A stretch of DNA of 64,000 nt from Prunella strophiata. Its lineage: Eukaryota > Chordata > Aves > Passeriformes > Prunellidae. The stretch covers positions 69,177,835-69,241,834 of the forward strand of contig JAZBQD010000014.1 of NCBI GenBank assembly GCA_036583965.1, written 5' to 3'. The notes beneath the pieces are model-generated. The model was not told the origin of the DNA. It saw only the letters and a program-made list of their open reading frames with translations, and did no database searches. The translations under genes were made by a program, and so were the position numbers. This document shows, one piece after another, positions 36,262 to 46,980 of this stretch. Within the stretch, counting starts at the first letter, position 1. Every line of letters starts with the position of its first letter.

Positions 36262-39212
36262 CCATCATCATAATCATTATTCTCCCACTTGAACTTAATG
36301 TAATTTTTAGTTAAAGGAAATCCAGGGAAATGTGCTGGTCCATTAGTTCTCTGTCTCAAGGATGACCCCAGGGATCAATAACAGAAGAATTCACTACACC
36401 TTAGCAGACAAGGGCTCTTTAATCTGACCAAGCCTGAGGGACTTTTTCCCCCCTTTTCTGCCAATGTTATCTTAGTGCAGAGGTTACAAGAACTCTTAAA
36501 CTGGCAAAATTATTGCCTGTGAAGACACACACGTGTTCACTGCCTAAGGAGAAAGAGGTGCTTAACTTCCCAAAGGCTGTGCCCAGCCTGTTGTCTGTCC
36601 AGAAGCTGAATTTTTTGGATTTTCCTGCAACCTCACAGAGAGTTTGAGCTGTTCCTGCTTTGCCATAGCCCTGCTGCAAGGTTTGGGGTTAGTCTAAGCA
36701 GAGAGTTAATTCTCTTCCTCCCAGGAGATCCCTCTGACCCTTTTTACAATCCCTTGGGAAGAACCCTACTGAGCTCCCTGAACTGGAGGGTGTGCTGCTG
36801 GTTTACAATGACTCTTCAAAGCCAGGAGCTGTGCAAAGTGCCCTCAAATCTGGCATTGGGACAGCAGATCTTGAGCTGAGATCAGAGATGGGGTTTTTAA
36901 ATCTGATTTGTCCTCGAGAGTTTGCAACTTCTATCCCCAGACCACCAGAGAAGGAGCCCCTGGATCAACACTGGGTTGGCATTAGAAAGAAAGCAGGGAA
37001 TTGTCACAGAAATGGGCTGTTGGAGCTGTGTTTTCCCTACTTTTCTCCTTGGCATGGACACCAGGGATGTCATGAAAGCTTCCTGCCCTGCTTCAGACTC
37101 AGTGATTTCCCTAGATCTTCATGCACACAGAAATACCTGCTCTGCCTCTGCTGGGCTGTAGCTCCAGTGAGCTTTCAAGAGTTCCTCTATCAGATCATTA
37201 AATAATCATGGAATAAAAGATGGTTTTGGCAGAAGCCTTCAGAGGGGACTGGGTAGATCTACCAACACATCCTTCCATTCATCATAAGGCAAGACAAACC
37301 TCTCTGGAGTGCTGGGAATAACCCAAATGACACCATTCATTAACATGACTCTTCCTCTTGGACCTCCCAGCTGTGAGGAACAGCTTTCCCCTCTGCAAAG
37401 CTGCCACTTTGCCTCCTCACATGCACCCCTCATGATTTTTTGGTGGGTGAAGTCTTGTTCTGTTCTTGTCCTGTTTATCTGCATTTTCACATCACCTCTC
37501 AGCCAGAAATCATCTTCACACTGACCATCTGCCAAGCTCTGTGTGCACACCCTGCTTTGGGTTTTTCATGCACACAGGAGCAACTTTGCAGAGAGAGGCT
37601 CTGGGACCCACCTAAGTGAATTTAAGAAGGAAAAATCTGGTTTGCAGTTTCTTTCTTCCCTTCTTCTCCCTCTTCATTTGCCCTTGACTTGCTCAGCTCC
37701 TCTGTCACCAGTTTGCTGTCTGGCCAGGGCAAGCTGCCAGGAATCCCTTGCCAGCCCTGAATAATAAATACCAGCTAAGTGATGGACTAATGCCAGGGTG
37801 AGCTGCTCAGAAATATTCCCCCTAGGTCCCAGATCAATAACACTTAGCTCTTGTTCTGTGATGGAAGACAAGCAAAAAAACCACATCATCTCCCCAGGAG
37901 CACAGCAGGAGCCTGCAAAGAAACCCATTTACCCCTCCTCAGGTCCCCAGGAGTCCACACGTGCTTTGAAGGCCAGAGCTCAGGTGTGAGCTCTCATTTC
38001 TGTCTAGAAATGCTTAGCTGGGACATGATCAGCCAGGGGATGGCTGATTCCAGCACCTGGGTTGTGGAGGGGAGGATGCCAGAGGAGAAAAATGGATTTG
38101 TTGGAGTGAGGGGTTTATCTCCACCAAACATGAGCACCTTGGATGCATCCAAAACTTCCAGAGGTTCTCAGAGTGCTGGGATGTGGTCAAAAATGGGAGA
38201 ACATGTGGTTCAGCAGCTTGAGTCAAGAGATGGATTTGTCTGAGTTGTCAGAGTTACCATTCAGCATCCTGGATTCTCTTGACCCTGTGAACCAAGGCGT
38301 GGCACTCCAAACTGGGGCTCTGCCAGTGGCAGAATTAATGTGGATTTATAATAACACAGCAACCTTCCCAAAAGATGCTTTAGCACCTCGGCTGTGTGGT
38401 TTTCTCCTCCTCTTCCACAGGTGCAACTTCTTCTGACTGTGGGTCTCTGTGCTTCTGCATTTTTGATGAAACCAGCCTCACAGAGCTCCTCAGCACTGGC
38501 TGAGAGTTTAACATGCCAGGCAGATCTCTGAAATCTGATGGCTTTTAAATTACTCAAGTGCTGGAAAATAATACATTGCTCTTCCTGACAGGTTAATTGG
38601 AAAAGCCTGTGTCCCAGTCAGTGTGAGGAGCTGCTGGAAGCCCCTGGGGTGAGGGATGGATGCTGGGCAGTGACAGGAGGAGTGTGGCAGCACAGCCCAA
38701 AATCACTTTTATGTTTTAGTACTGTAATTCTTCTTTCCAGAGGGAGCATGAAGTTCTTCTAGTCCCCCTCCATAGCTTTGAGAAGACTTGTGTCCCACAA
38801 GGGAGGTAAATCTTCCTTCTCTGTGCTGGTTCAAGGTTTAAATCACTTTGGTGTTGGCTGGAATTGCCAACACCCCTGGAGTTCAATGGGAATATTGGGA
38901 TTTCTCACTTTTGGGGCAGGAGCTGGAAGCATGTGGGAAGCATCCACAGAAAGAGTGCTGGATCATGGTTTCTCAGTCACAGCCTGAGGTGTTCAAAAGG
39001 TGAATTTACATTCTTCAGGTATGCAAACCCAGTCACCCAAATTCTAATTTGGGCCCCAAGGACACTGAAGATCTGGAGTCAGAAGGCAGGACCCCAAAAG
39101 GCTCAGTGCTCTGTCAGTCTAAATTACATAATCCCTCTCCACATGCAACATCTGATGGGAAAGGCTGATTCCTTCTGTGGAGCTGTGTTCAGTTCCCAGA
39201 AAAATATTCTGC
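36261..39212. other. non-coding DNA, no gene seen
   Basis: About 3 kb with frames up to 137 codons (36792-37205, +), none with a recognisable domain. No transposon end is visible. Confidence 0.45.
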
Positions 39213-39525
39213 TTATTATTTTATTATTTATTTTATTTTATTTTATTTTATTTTTTGTTTTTATTTTTTGTTTTTATTTTTTATATTTATCTTGTTTTTC
39301 TATTTTAGTTTAGTTTTACTTACTTTAAGTATTTTAATTTTTATTTATTTAATTTATTTATTTATTTCATTTATTTTAGTTTTTTCCATTTCACTTTTAT
39401 ATTTTGTCTTATTTAGTTTTTCATTTATTTTATATATTTTATATATTTATATTTTACTTTATTTTATTTTATTTTATTTTATTTTATTTTATTTTATTTT
39501 ATTTATTTATTATTTTATTTTATTT
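39213..39525. repeat. TTTTA/TTTA-type array, 313 bp
   Basis: An almost pure T/A array of mixed ATTTT and ATTT units, with a perfect ATTTT block toward the right end (about 39457-39502). Phe/Leu/Ile-rich frames in both halves are artefacts. The left and right halves differ in unit, suggesting several expansions. Confidence 0.95.
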
Positions 39526-40974
39526 CAATGCTCCTCTGTTGGAACCCTCTGATGGAAACCAGGATGTCCAAGCACCAGCACCAACCCCTGACTAGAGACA
39601 GAGCCATTCCCTTGGAATTCCAGAAGTCAGAGAGGAGATGTGTGCTGTATTCCCCATGTGGCTGACAGGATCTCAGGCACCCATGGTGAAGGAATTGTGC
39701 CCATTCATTTCCTTTGCTTCACTTAACACCATTTCCCTCACTCAACCCTTCCCATCTCAGGGCTCTTCCAGAAATCTTTGAGTTTTATTGAGCACGAACA
39801 TGAAGGAGAATTTAGAATAAAACCCTTGGCTGACAAATAGACCAGCAGTGGATTTGTGCAGGGACAACAACATCAGAGAGGGGAAATTTTGCTCCTGTGG
39901 GGTTATGGTGGCAAAGTGTGAATTATTGAGCATGTCAAAAATGCCACATTCATCATGTTTATGTGTCATGTGTGTAAAAGTGACATGTTTGCCATGTTTA
40001 GGTGATGGAGCAGCAGTGATGGAGCAGATGAACCAGTGCCTTTCTCACCCACCTGTGGATGAGTTTTCCTTGCCCATCCCAGAGGTGAGCAGGTGAAACT
40101 CCCTGCATTTATCCCTGTCTGCAGCACTGCCTGGGGAAGATGTCTTGTATTAAAATAAAAACCAAGGCAAAACCTGGATAAATTCCTGTTTGGTGTGGCA
40201 GCATCCCACAGCCTGCAGATCAGGAGTGAGAGAGGAAATGTGCACAGAGGAAAAGGGCAACTCACATACAAGTGGAAATAGAGCTGCTTTTGTCAAAACC
40301 TAGCAGGACATGAATTTTTCTCTTCATTTCAGACCTTTCCTGGACTGGCAGCACTGTTGAGAAGAGACTTTCTCCCACTGAAATGCCTCAGGGGGTCACC
40401 GGAGGTGAGGGCAGGGACAGGACCAGCCTCTCCTCCTTTTTTTGCAGGGATTTTTGTCACCTTGTCACCAGGCTGAGGTGGCTCCCCTGCACACATTCCT
40501 TGTTCCAGTGATTTGCATCTGTGTGCCTTGCCTGGGAGATGTCACCTCAGAGCCTGCTCCCCACCAGGCACAGGGAGCAGGCAGAGAGACAGGAGGAAAT
40601 ATGAGCTTTATTTGTTTAACACAGAGAAGCAAGGACAGGGATTAAAAGGATTTAAGATTCAACAAAAGGTGAATGCTAAATTGACACATGGCTGATTTAG
40701 AACAGAAGTTATCTGAGGAGGATTAGCAGTGCAAGGGCACCAGCACCACAGGGAAGGGAAGTGGGTGGCAACAAGTGGATCCAATGTCTTGTAAAGCTGC
40801 TCCAGCCTTGCACAGAAAGCAGGGCACTCCTAGCAGCAAATGGAGAGTGCCACCATCATCACAGGGACAGGATGCATCACATCCATGGGGGAATCTGCAT
40901 AATTAAGTCATAAATAATTCACAAGGGGTCAGGGGGGAGAGAGAAGCACGGCCTGAGTGTGAGACACAAAAAGG
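39526..40974. other. non-coding DNA, no gene seen
   Basis: Nothing recognisable beyond short frames. The CR1 pair begins at its right end. Confidence 0.45.
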
Positions 40975-41215
40975 GTGCAAGGTCTGGAGATCACCCAGTG
41001 CCACCCCTGCCATGGCAGGGACACCTCCCACTGTCCCAGGCTGCTCCAGCCCCAGTGTCCAGCCTTTCCTTGGCCATTGCAGGGATGCAAGGGCAGCCCC
41101 AGCTGCTCTGGCAATTCCAGCCCAGCCAGCAATTCCCAATTCCCAAAATCCCACCCCAATCTCCCTTGCCCAGGGAATTCCCTCCATTCCCAGCTCTCCC
41201 AGCCTGGGATTGGAT
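40975..41215 (-). mobile_element. CR1 3' fragment, first of a tandem pair
   Basis: The antisense CR1 3'UTR is recognisable from 'gatcacccagtgccacccc' through 'gggacacctcccactgtccc' and 'gggcagccccagctgctctg' to 'ccccaatctcccttgccc'. It belongs to a subfamily different from the 'ggtttgggttggaagg' copies elsewhere. About 110 bp of it recurs 383 bp to the right in copy two. Confidence 0.85.
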
Positions 41216-41363
41216 CCATCCCCACCCCAACTCCTCTCTAGGAAGGAATTTTGGGATCCAGGGGCTTCACTGGGAATCTCAGGACTCCAGCAAGGGTCTC
41301 CCTTCCCTTTTCCATCCCCAACTTCCATAGAAATCCCTCGGGATGGATTCTGAGCCTCCTTGA

Positions 41364-41845
41364 TCCCAGAATGCCAGAATGGTTTGGGTGGGCAGGGCCC
41401 TTCAATCCCATCCCATTGCAACCCCAGCATCCCAGGCTGCTCCAGCCTTTCCTTGGCCATTGCAGGGATGCAGGGGCAGCCCCAGCTGCTCTGGCAATTC
41501 CAGCCCAGCCAGCAATTCCCAATTGCCAAGATCCCATCCATGGCTGCCCTCTGGCAGTGGGAAGCCATTGCCTGTGTCCTGTCCCTGCAGGCCTTGTCCC
41601 CAGTCCCTCTGCAGCTCTCCTGGAGCCCCTTCAGGCCCTGCAATGTGCTGGGAGCTCTCCCTGGATCCTTCTCCTCTCCAGGGGAGCACCCCCAGCTCTC
41701 CCAGCCTGGCTCCAGGGCAGAGTTGCTCCAGCCTTCTGAGGATCCTAGTGGCCTCCTCTGGACTTGTTCCAAGACATCCATATATTTTGGGGTTTTTTGG
41801 GCTCTCCAGAGGTGGTCACAGCACTGCAGGTGGGGTCAGGAAGCC
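41364..41845 (-). mobile_element. CR1 3' fragment with end of ORF2, second of the pair
   Basis: This second antisense CR1 begins 'cagaatgccagaatgg' and repeats the 'ttccttggccattgcaggg' block of the first copy. It then runs further 5' into the ORF2 C-terminal region ('ccttctgaggatcc', 'ggcctcctctggacttgttcc', 'gcactgcaggtggggtc'). The coding part has shifted out of the original frame, so no CR1 protein can be made. A 292-codon frame (40903-41781, -) spans both copies and is the longest non-repeat frame in the window; the CR1 origin explains it. Confidence 0.88.
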
Positions 41846-43616
41846 AAAGAAGCCAGGGAAGGTCTGGGGTGGAGAGAAGCTTCAGACAGAGAGATCATCT
41901 GTAAAGCAATGGGCATGGGATTCTTCTCCTGTGTTTTTCCTGGATTTTGATCCTTCCTGCCAAGACTGGCTGCTTTAACAACTTTTCCAGAGCAGTGGAA
42001 AGCCAAAGCCTCTCTCCCATAGTGGGAATCACCTCTGCTGACCATGGGGTCCCAGGATGAGGTTTTACTTCCAGCATCTTCCATGACCAAGAGACATTTC
42101 TGGTTTGTAATGGCTTTCCTGGGGACTCTGGGATCATCAGGATCACAGCTTCCATGTCAAAGAAACACATCAGTGGGAAGATCATGGTGCCCTGTGTATT
42201 CAGAGAGGCAGCTTTGCCCTGCTCTTAACCAGCTGCCTGGAACTCAGATAACCCTGCACTGCAAAGCTGGGACCTGCTGTGGCAGCACAGGAATAAAAGA
42301 AGGAAACAGGATAAAAACAAAAAAATAAGGAGCAGCAGCATCATTCAGTGTGCAGCAGACAAGAACCTCCCTGTGCATTGACCTGAATCATCTTGTCACG
42401 GGCAGTTTGTTGGGTGTAAAATAACAATAATTACTAGTGGAGTAAATATATAAACTCTTCCCTATGCTTAAGTGTTTAATGAGCTGGTTTTTAGCTGTTT
42501 GCAGTTCTCAGGGTGCCTTCCTGCTGCTGTCCAGTCACGACAGCACCACGACAGATGAAACATTTAAATCTGTTTATTTCCCTCCCTCCATCCTGCCTCC
42601 TCTGACGACACATGAACAATACACAAGATCCAAAGCTAATCCCACCCTGTCACTCTGCTTTTCCAGTCTGCAGCAGCAGAGCTGGACTTGTTTCTTTTGA
42701 GTTGCTTTCTTTTTCTTTTTTTTTTTTTTTTTTTTTCCTCCCAGTGTGGCTCAGCAGGAGAAAAAAGCATCCTCCAGTTACAGAGTGATTTGAAGGTTAA
42801 CACAACGACCTTCATCGGGCTCCTAAGAGGGATAATGATCTCTCACTCTAATCAACAATGCAGACTCCTTTTGATACCAAAATAGCAACTGTTAAGTAAA
42901 GCCGATTTTTCCCCCTCTGTTTTTTTTTCCCCTTCCTTCTTCTTTTCTTTTTTTTTTTTTTTATTCTTTGCCTTTTTCCTAACTCTGAGCAGAAGCTCAG
43001 AAAGCAAATTGGGAAATCCTATGAGCTTGAAATGGATGTGAGGCAGTCTTCAATTAGACTGTTGATCATGCTCCAATTCAATTAGCTAGGAGCTGATGCT
43101 AAGTTTGTTCTGGGGTCCTGGGGAGGAAAGGTGCTGACCCTGTTAAGATGATCACTTGTTGGAGTGGTTCCTAAGTGGTGTTGGATATGCTCACAGTGCA
43201 GGGTGGAGATAATGGCAAAGCTTTCCTTCCTGGCCCTGCTCTGGGAGGGAGCCAGCCAGCTCTGGGATCTGAAGGTATTGATGCTTAATTGCCATTTATC
43301 TGTGCATATCACACAGGATCTGCAATGTCAACCACCAATGGCAAATGCAGATTAACTGCCTCTAAGTGATGCATTCACTGACACCGTGCACCTGGGTGGG
43401 TTAATGGTGTTTATCTTCATTCTGAGGGGGCACCTGATGTGTGACAGCCAAGCAAGCAACACACACCTGCCCACAGAAACTCACAGGATGACTCCACAGT
43501 GCTGTGGTGTCTTTCCATGGAACTATGGGGTGTTTTTTCTTTGCATAATCTGCGTGGAACTGTTGCTTCTTAAAGCCTTGCATTTGCCTCCGTGAGCATT
43601 ATCCTCAGCAGGTGTG
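41846..43616. other. non-coding DNA, T-rich runs and possible regulatory block
   Basis: No gene is seen. T runs lie at 42716-42736 and 42948-42962. Between them, and at about 42,400-42,620 and 43,000-43,100, are repeat-free stretches with TAAT strings and isolated CpGs ('aacacaacgaccttcatcgg', 'gtcacgacagcacc') that could be regulatory. Evidence is composition only. Confidence 0.35.
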
Positions 43617-44200
43617 TGTCTTAGGCTGGAAATGGGGGGGTGTGTATTCAATTTCCATCTGTCAGAGCTGGGGCAGTTCTCTGCTGTTCACTGGGCAGTT
43701 TTTTCTTTATCTCTCCCACAGCCAATCCTCCCTCCAGGAGATCTCTGCTGTCCATGGCCAGGGAGTGTCCCTGCATGGCTGATCAAATTTCATCATCCCA
43801 CTGGGAGATGCTCTGCCCAGGGCAGGAGCCAAGCATTCCTGCCTGGATAGAATCTGACCCTGGAACACCCCAGCAGCCTTTGCCCACTGCTGCATTCCCA
43901 GAGGAGCAGCTTTCTTCTCCTCTGCTGCATTCCCAGAGGGAGAGCAGGCCCATCTGCAGCAGCCCTGGAGCTGCAGAGGAAAACTCCCCCCTTGTGCAGG
44001 ATCCCTGCTGCCAGCAGAACCAGCCCTGGCACTGCAGGAGGCTGCAGCCACCATGGCATGGGAATGGGACTGTGCCACCACCCTGACACACAGGGCTCAG
44101 CTCCTCTTCTCGACTCTGGCAGTGGTTTGTTTTGTGCTACTGCATTATTTATTTTATTTATTTTTTAAAATTTATTTATAATATTATTATTTATTTGTAT

Positions 44201-44239
<39 letters not shown>

Positions 44240-44412
44240 TTTGTTTATTTATTCTTCCCTAGTAAAGAACTGTTATTCCTGCTCCCATATCTTTTCCTGA
44301 GAGCCCCTTAATTTCAAAATTATAATAATTCAGAGGGAGGGTGTTTACATTTTCCATTTCAAGGGAGGCTTCTGCCTTCTTCAGCAGACACTTGTCTGTT
44401 CAAACCAAGACA
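43617..44412 (-). mobile_element. solo LTR of an endogenous retrovirus, copy B
   Basis: Read on the minus strand the element begins TGTCTTGGTTTGAAC (at 44412) and ends CCTAAGACA (at 43617); its length, 796 bp, equals copy A despite internal indels. Flanking 5-mers on the element strand are 'cacat' and 'cacac', again a 4-of-5 target duplication. The internal A-rich region of copy A is replaced here by a (TTTA)n array on the plus strand (44145-44252). Over 43655-44125 it differs from copy A at only about eleven places, while its first 155 bases differ at about seventeen. No internal retroviral genes adjoin it. A 148-codon frame antisense to the LTR (43640-44086, +) corresponds to the one in copy A. 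Confidence 0.92.
44145..44252. repeat. (ATTT)n array inside LTR copy B
   Basis: Tetranucleotide ATTT units, pure across roughly 44193-44242. It occupies the place of the CAA- and ACAA-type A-rich repeats in copy A. Confidence 0.93.
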
Positions 44413-44442
44413 ATGTGGATACTCCAGCTAACCTCTGTTACA

Positions 44443-44580
44443 CCATGGAAGTGTCCCAGGCCAGGTTGGATGGGATTTGGAGCAGCCTGGTCCAGTGGAA
44501 GGTGTCCCAGCATGTGGCAGGGGCTAGAACTGGGTGATCTTTAAGGACCCTTCCAACCCAAACCATTCTGTGATTCTTTG
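44443..44580 (+). mobile_element. CR1 3' terminal fragment
   Basis: 'gaagtgtcccaggccagg', 'gcctggtccagtggaagg' and 'cccttccaacccaaacc' lead to the 'attctgtgattctttg' end in sense orientation. It starts 31 bp beyond LTR copy B. Confidence 0.9.
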
Positions 44581-44630
44581 TCACTTCCAAATGAAAACTG
44601 AAAGTATTTATGCTGCAGGGTGTAATATAA

Positions 44631-44715
44631 ATCACAGAATCATGGAACATCCTGAGTTAGAAGGGACCCAGAGGGATCATCAAGTCTAACTCCTTAACTG
44701 TCAGTTCAGCTGTGA
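44631..44715 (-). mobile_element. CR1 3' fragment, different subfamily
   Basis: 'atcacagaatcatggaac' followed by 'cctgagttagaagggacc' and 'gatcatcaagtctaac' is the antisense 3' end of a CR1 of the 'tcctgagttggaagggac' type. It lies about 50 bp from the preceding sense fragment, so two insertions nearly meet tail to tail. Confidence 0.8.
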
Positions 44716-45630
44716 GTACCTTTTTCATCTTTTATCCCAGTTTCCATAATTTGGCCAAAAAGGCTGAAAAAGTAAAATTCAGCACTGCCAAGGGGCAGAT
44801 TGCATCCTGTAAGAATTCACAGCTCTGGTGCAGGCAGGGCATGACCCCAATGCCTTATCAGCTTGAGGTGAAATCTTCTGCTCAGTCTGCTGACCATTCA
44901 GATTTTCATAATTCCCTGAGATCCCTCCCTCAGAGCCTCTTCCCCAAAGTGTCCTTGCTCCTGGGTCACTGCTGTGTCTGCTCACAGGGGCAGTGCTGGG
45001 AGCACTGATGCCTGTCCTGATGTGCTGTCTTTGTCCCTTAGAAAATGTATGGGAAAATGTGTCAGAATTACTTGGGGGGAAATGTCACAGTGTCCACAGG
45101 GTTGGTTTTCTGCCTGGGCAATTCCTGGTCTGGACTGCTGAAGTGAAGGACAGCTGGAGGGAGGTTTTGGCAGCCTTGTTTCCCACTCCCAGACCTGCTG
45201 GACTGGGAGGTCATCACAGAATGTCCAAGACTGTAGAGAGAAGAGAGGATATTCTCAATCCATGGAGTTGTGTCCTGTCTTCCAAAAATGACTGAAGGAA
45301 AATAGAAAAAAAATGAGGCTGGTATGTTGTGGCATTTTTACATCTTGTTGCCTTCTGGCAGTAAGAGGCCTGAAATTATATTTTCATGTTTAATGCACTT
45401 TTTATATTTATATTTCATCAATTTTCTTTAAGTTTTGAACCATTTGTATGCTCAGCAACCACAGCATACTAAGACAAGGAATGTCAGAGGTGAACTTCTG
45501 TGTGTCAAGTATCTCCATCCAGTTATGCTGAATTTGCCTTCTCATGATTCTCCCTTCTTTTTGGGAGCAATCAGACCCTGCTTCCCTTTCCTTGTACCTC
45601 ACACTCATCAGCTACCAATGTAAAATTGGT
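44716..45630. other. non-coding DNA, no gene seen
   Basis: Short frames only, none recognised. Confidence 0.45.
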
Positions 45631-45860
45631 TGCTCAAGGGAAATATAGGTTGAATATTAGGAAAAAGCTTTTCCAGGAAGGGTGATAAAGTTCTGGAGTG
45701 GCTGCCTGGGGAGGTGGTGGAGTCACCATCCCTGGCTGTGTTTAACAAAGCCTGGATGTGGCACTGGGTGCCAGGGTTTAGTTGAGGTGTTGGGGCTGGG
45801 TTGGACTTGATGATCTTGAAGGTCTCTCCCAACCCAGGGATTCTGTGAATTCTGTGAAAA
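45631..45860 (+). mobile_element. CR1 3' fragment
   Basis: Sense orientation: 'aaatataggttgaatatt', 'ggaaaaagcttttccagg' and 'ctgcctggggaggtggtgg' are the ORF2 end; 'gatgatcttgaaggtctc' and 'attctgtgaattctgtg' are the 3' end. About 230 bp remain. The ORF2 piece is broken by substitutions and frame changes. Confidence 0.9.
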
Positions 45861-46828
45861 TGGACCAGGTCTGTAAATCCCACACACACTGCTCAGGAAA
45901 TGAGGTTTGCTGGGATGATGTCACCTCAACACACCATGGCTTGCATTAGAGAAGGAGCTTCTGTAGGATAAATGTGGATAACAGCACTGTGGATCTTCTG
46001 CTAAGGGGAATTTGTGCAGCTCCAGTGGAATTTGAGGTGTAAATACAGTTTTACACCCCTGGTCCAGTATGGAAAGCTGGTGGGAGGATGCTGCTCTCCT
46101 GCACAGTGGGGGACAAGGCAGAGCTACCTGTGCTGTGTGTGAGGAATGTGTGGTCACCATCAGAGACAGGGCTGAGTGATAGATGGTGATTTGAAATGTT
46201 TAATATTCCTGCCCTGTTGAAGGATGTTTCACATTCAGATAAAAGGAGCCATAAATCTTTCCTGGCAATTGAAGCTCTGCTCTACCACTACTCCTTCTTT
46301 CCTATTTTTTTTTTTTTTTTTTTTTAATTGAGAACTCACCTGGAAAAGAAAAAAAAAAACCAGATGAAGAAATGATGATGAATCATGGCAGCCGTGGAAC
46401 AGCCCAGATAAGGCACAATTTGCATTTTCATGTGATAATTTCCCTCTCTTGAAGCTTTCAAATTACCTTTAGAACCACATTAATTCTGTCACCACAAACT
46501 CCACCGTGGGGAGAGACCAGCCATGAGAATGGCAATTCAAGGGGCTCTGTTTGGCTTTTCTGGGCCTCAAGTGACATCTGGCACACAACACCTGGATTTG
46601 AGAGGACACTCAGGTGGCTTTATCAGGTGGCTTTATTCCTTCCAGGAGGTAAAGGCATTGGTCTGAATGGGCTGGTGTGCTCAGCCTGCTCCAGATTAAG
46701 TTCTGGAATAATGATTTTCTTGTGATGTATCAACTGTGACATGTGTGGTAGGAATGAACTGTTGTCTCACAGGAGCAGAATCACCACAGTCAATAAATCT
46801 GATGGCAAATCAGTGTCCCTGGCTGTTA
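45861..46828. other. non-coding DNA with possible regulatory block
   Basis: Contains a T run (46305-46325), a perfect 13-bp tandem duplication (46611-46636, CAGGTGGCTTTAT twice), and at 46375-46530 a repeat-free stretch with an octamer-type ATTTGCAT (46418-46425) and several TAAT-like cores. No gene is seen. Confidence 0.4.
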
Positions 46829-46980
46829 TGCTCCATCCCTGGAAGTGTCCAAGGCCAGGGCTTGGAGCAACCTGGGATAGTGGAAGGTGTCCCTGCTTAT
46901 AGGAGGGGGTTGGAATGAGATCATCTTTAAGGTCCCTTCCAACCCAAACCATTCCATGATTCTACAATTCTATGATTCCT
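46829..46980 (+). mobile_element. CR1 3' terminal fragment
   Basis: 'ccatccctggaagtgtcc', 'gggatagtggaaggtgtcc' and 'cccttccaacccaaacc' lead to the double 3' repeat 'attctacaattctatgatt' in sense orientation. This is one of the better-preserved 3' ends here. Confidence 0.92.

Noticed and set aside
31159..44412. A full provirus with the two LTRs as its ends
   Set aside because: The LTRs are in opposite orientation and the DNA between them has no gag, pol or env similarity. They are separate solo LTRs.
46611..46636. Perfect 13-bp tandem duplication CAGGTGGCTTTAT
   Set aside because: A single short slippage duplication is common and explains it fully.
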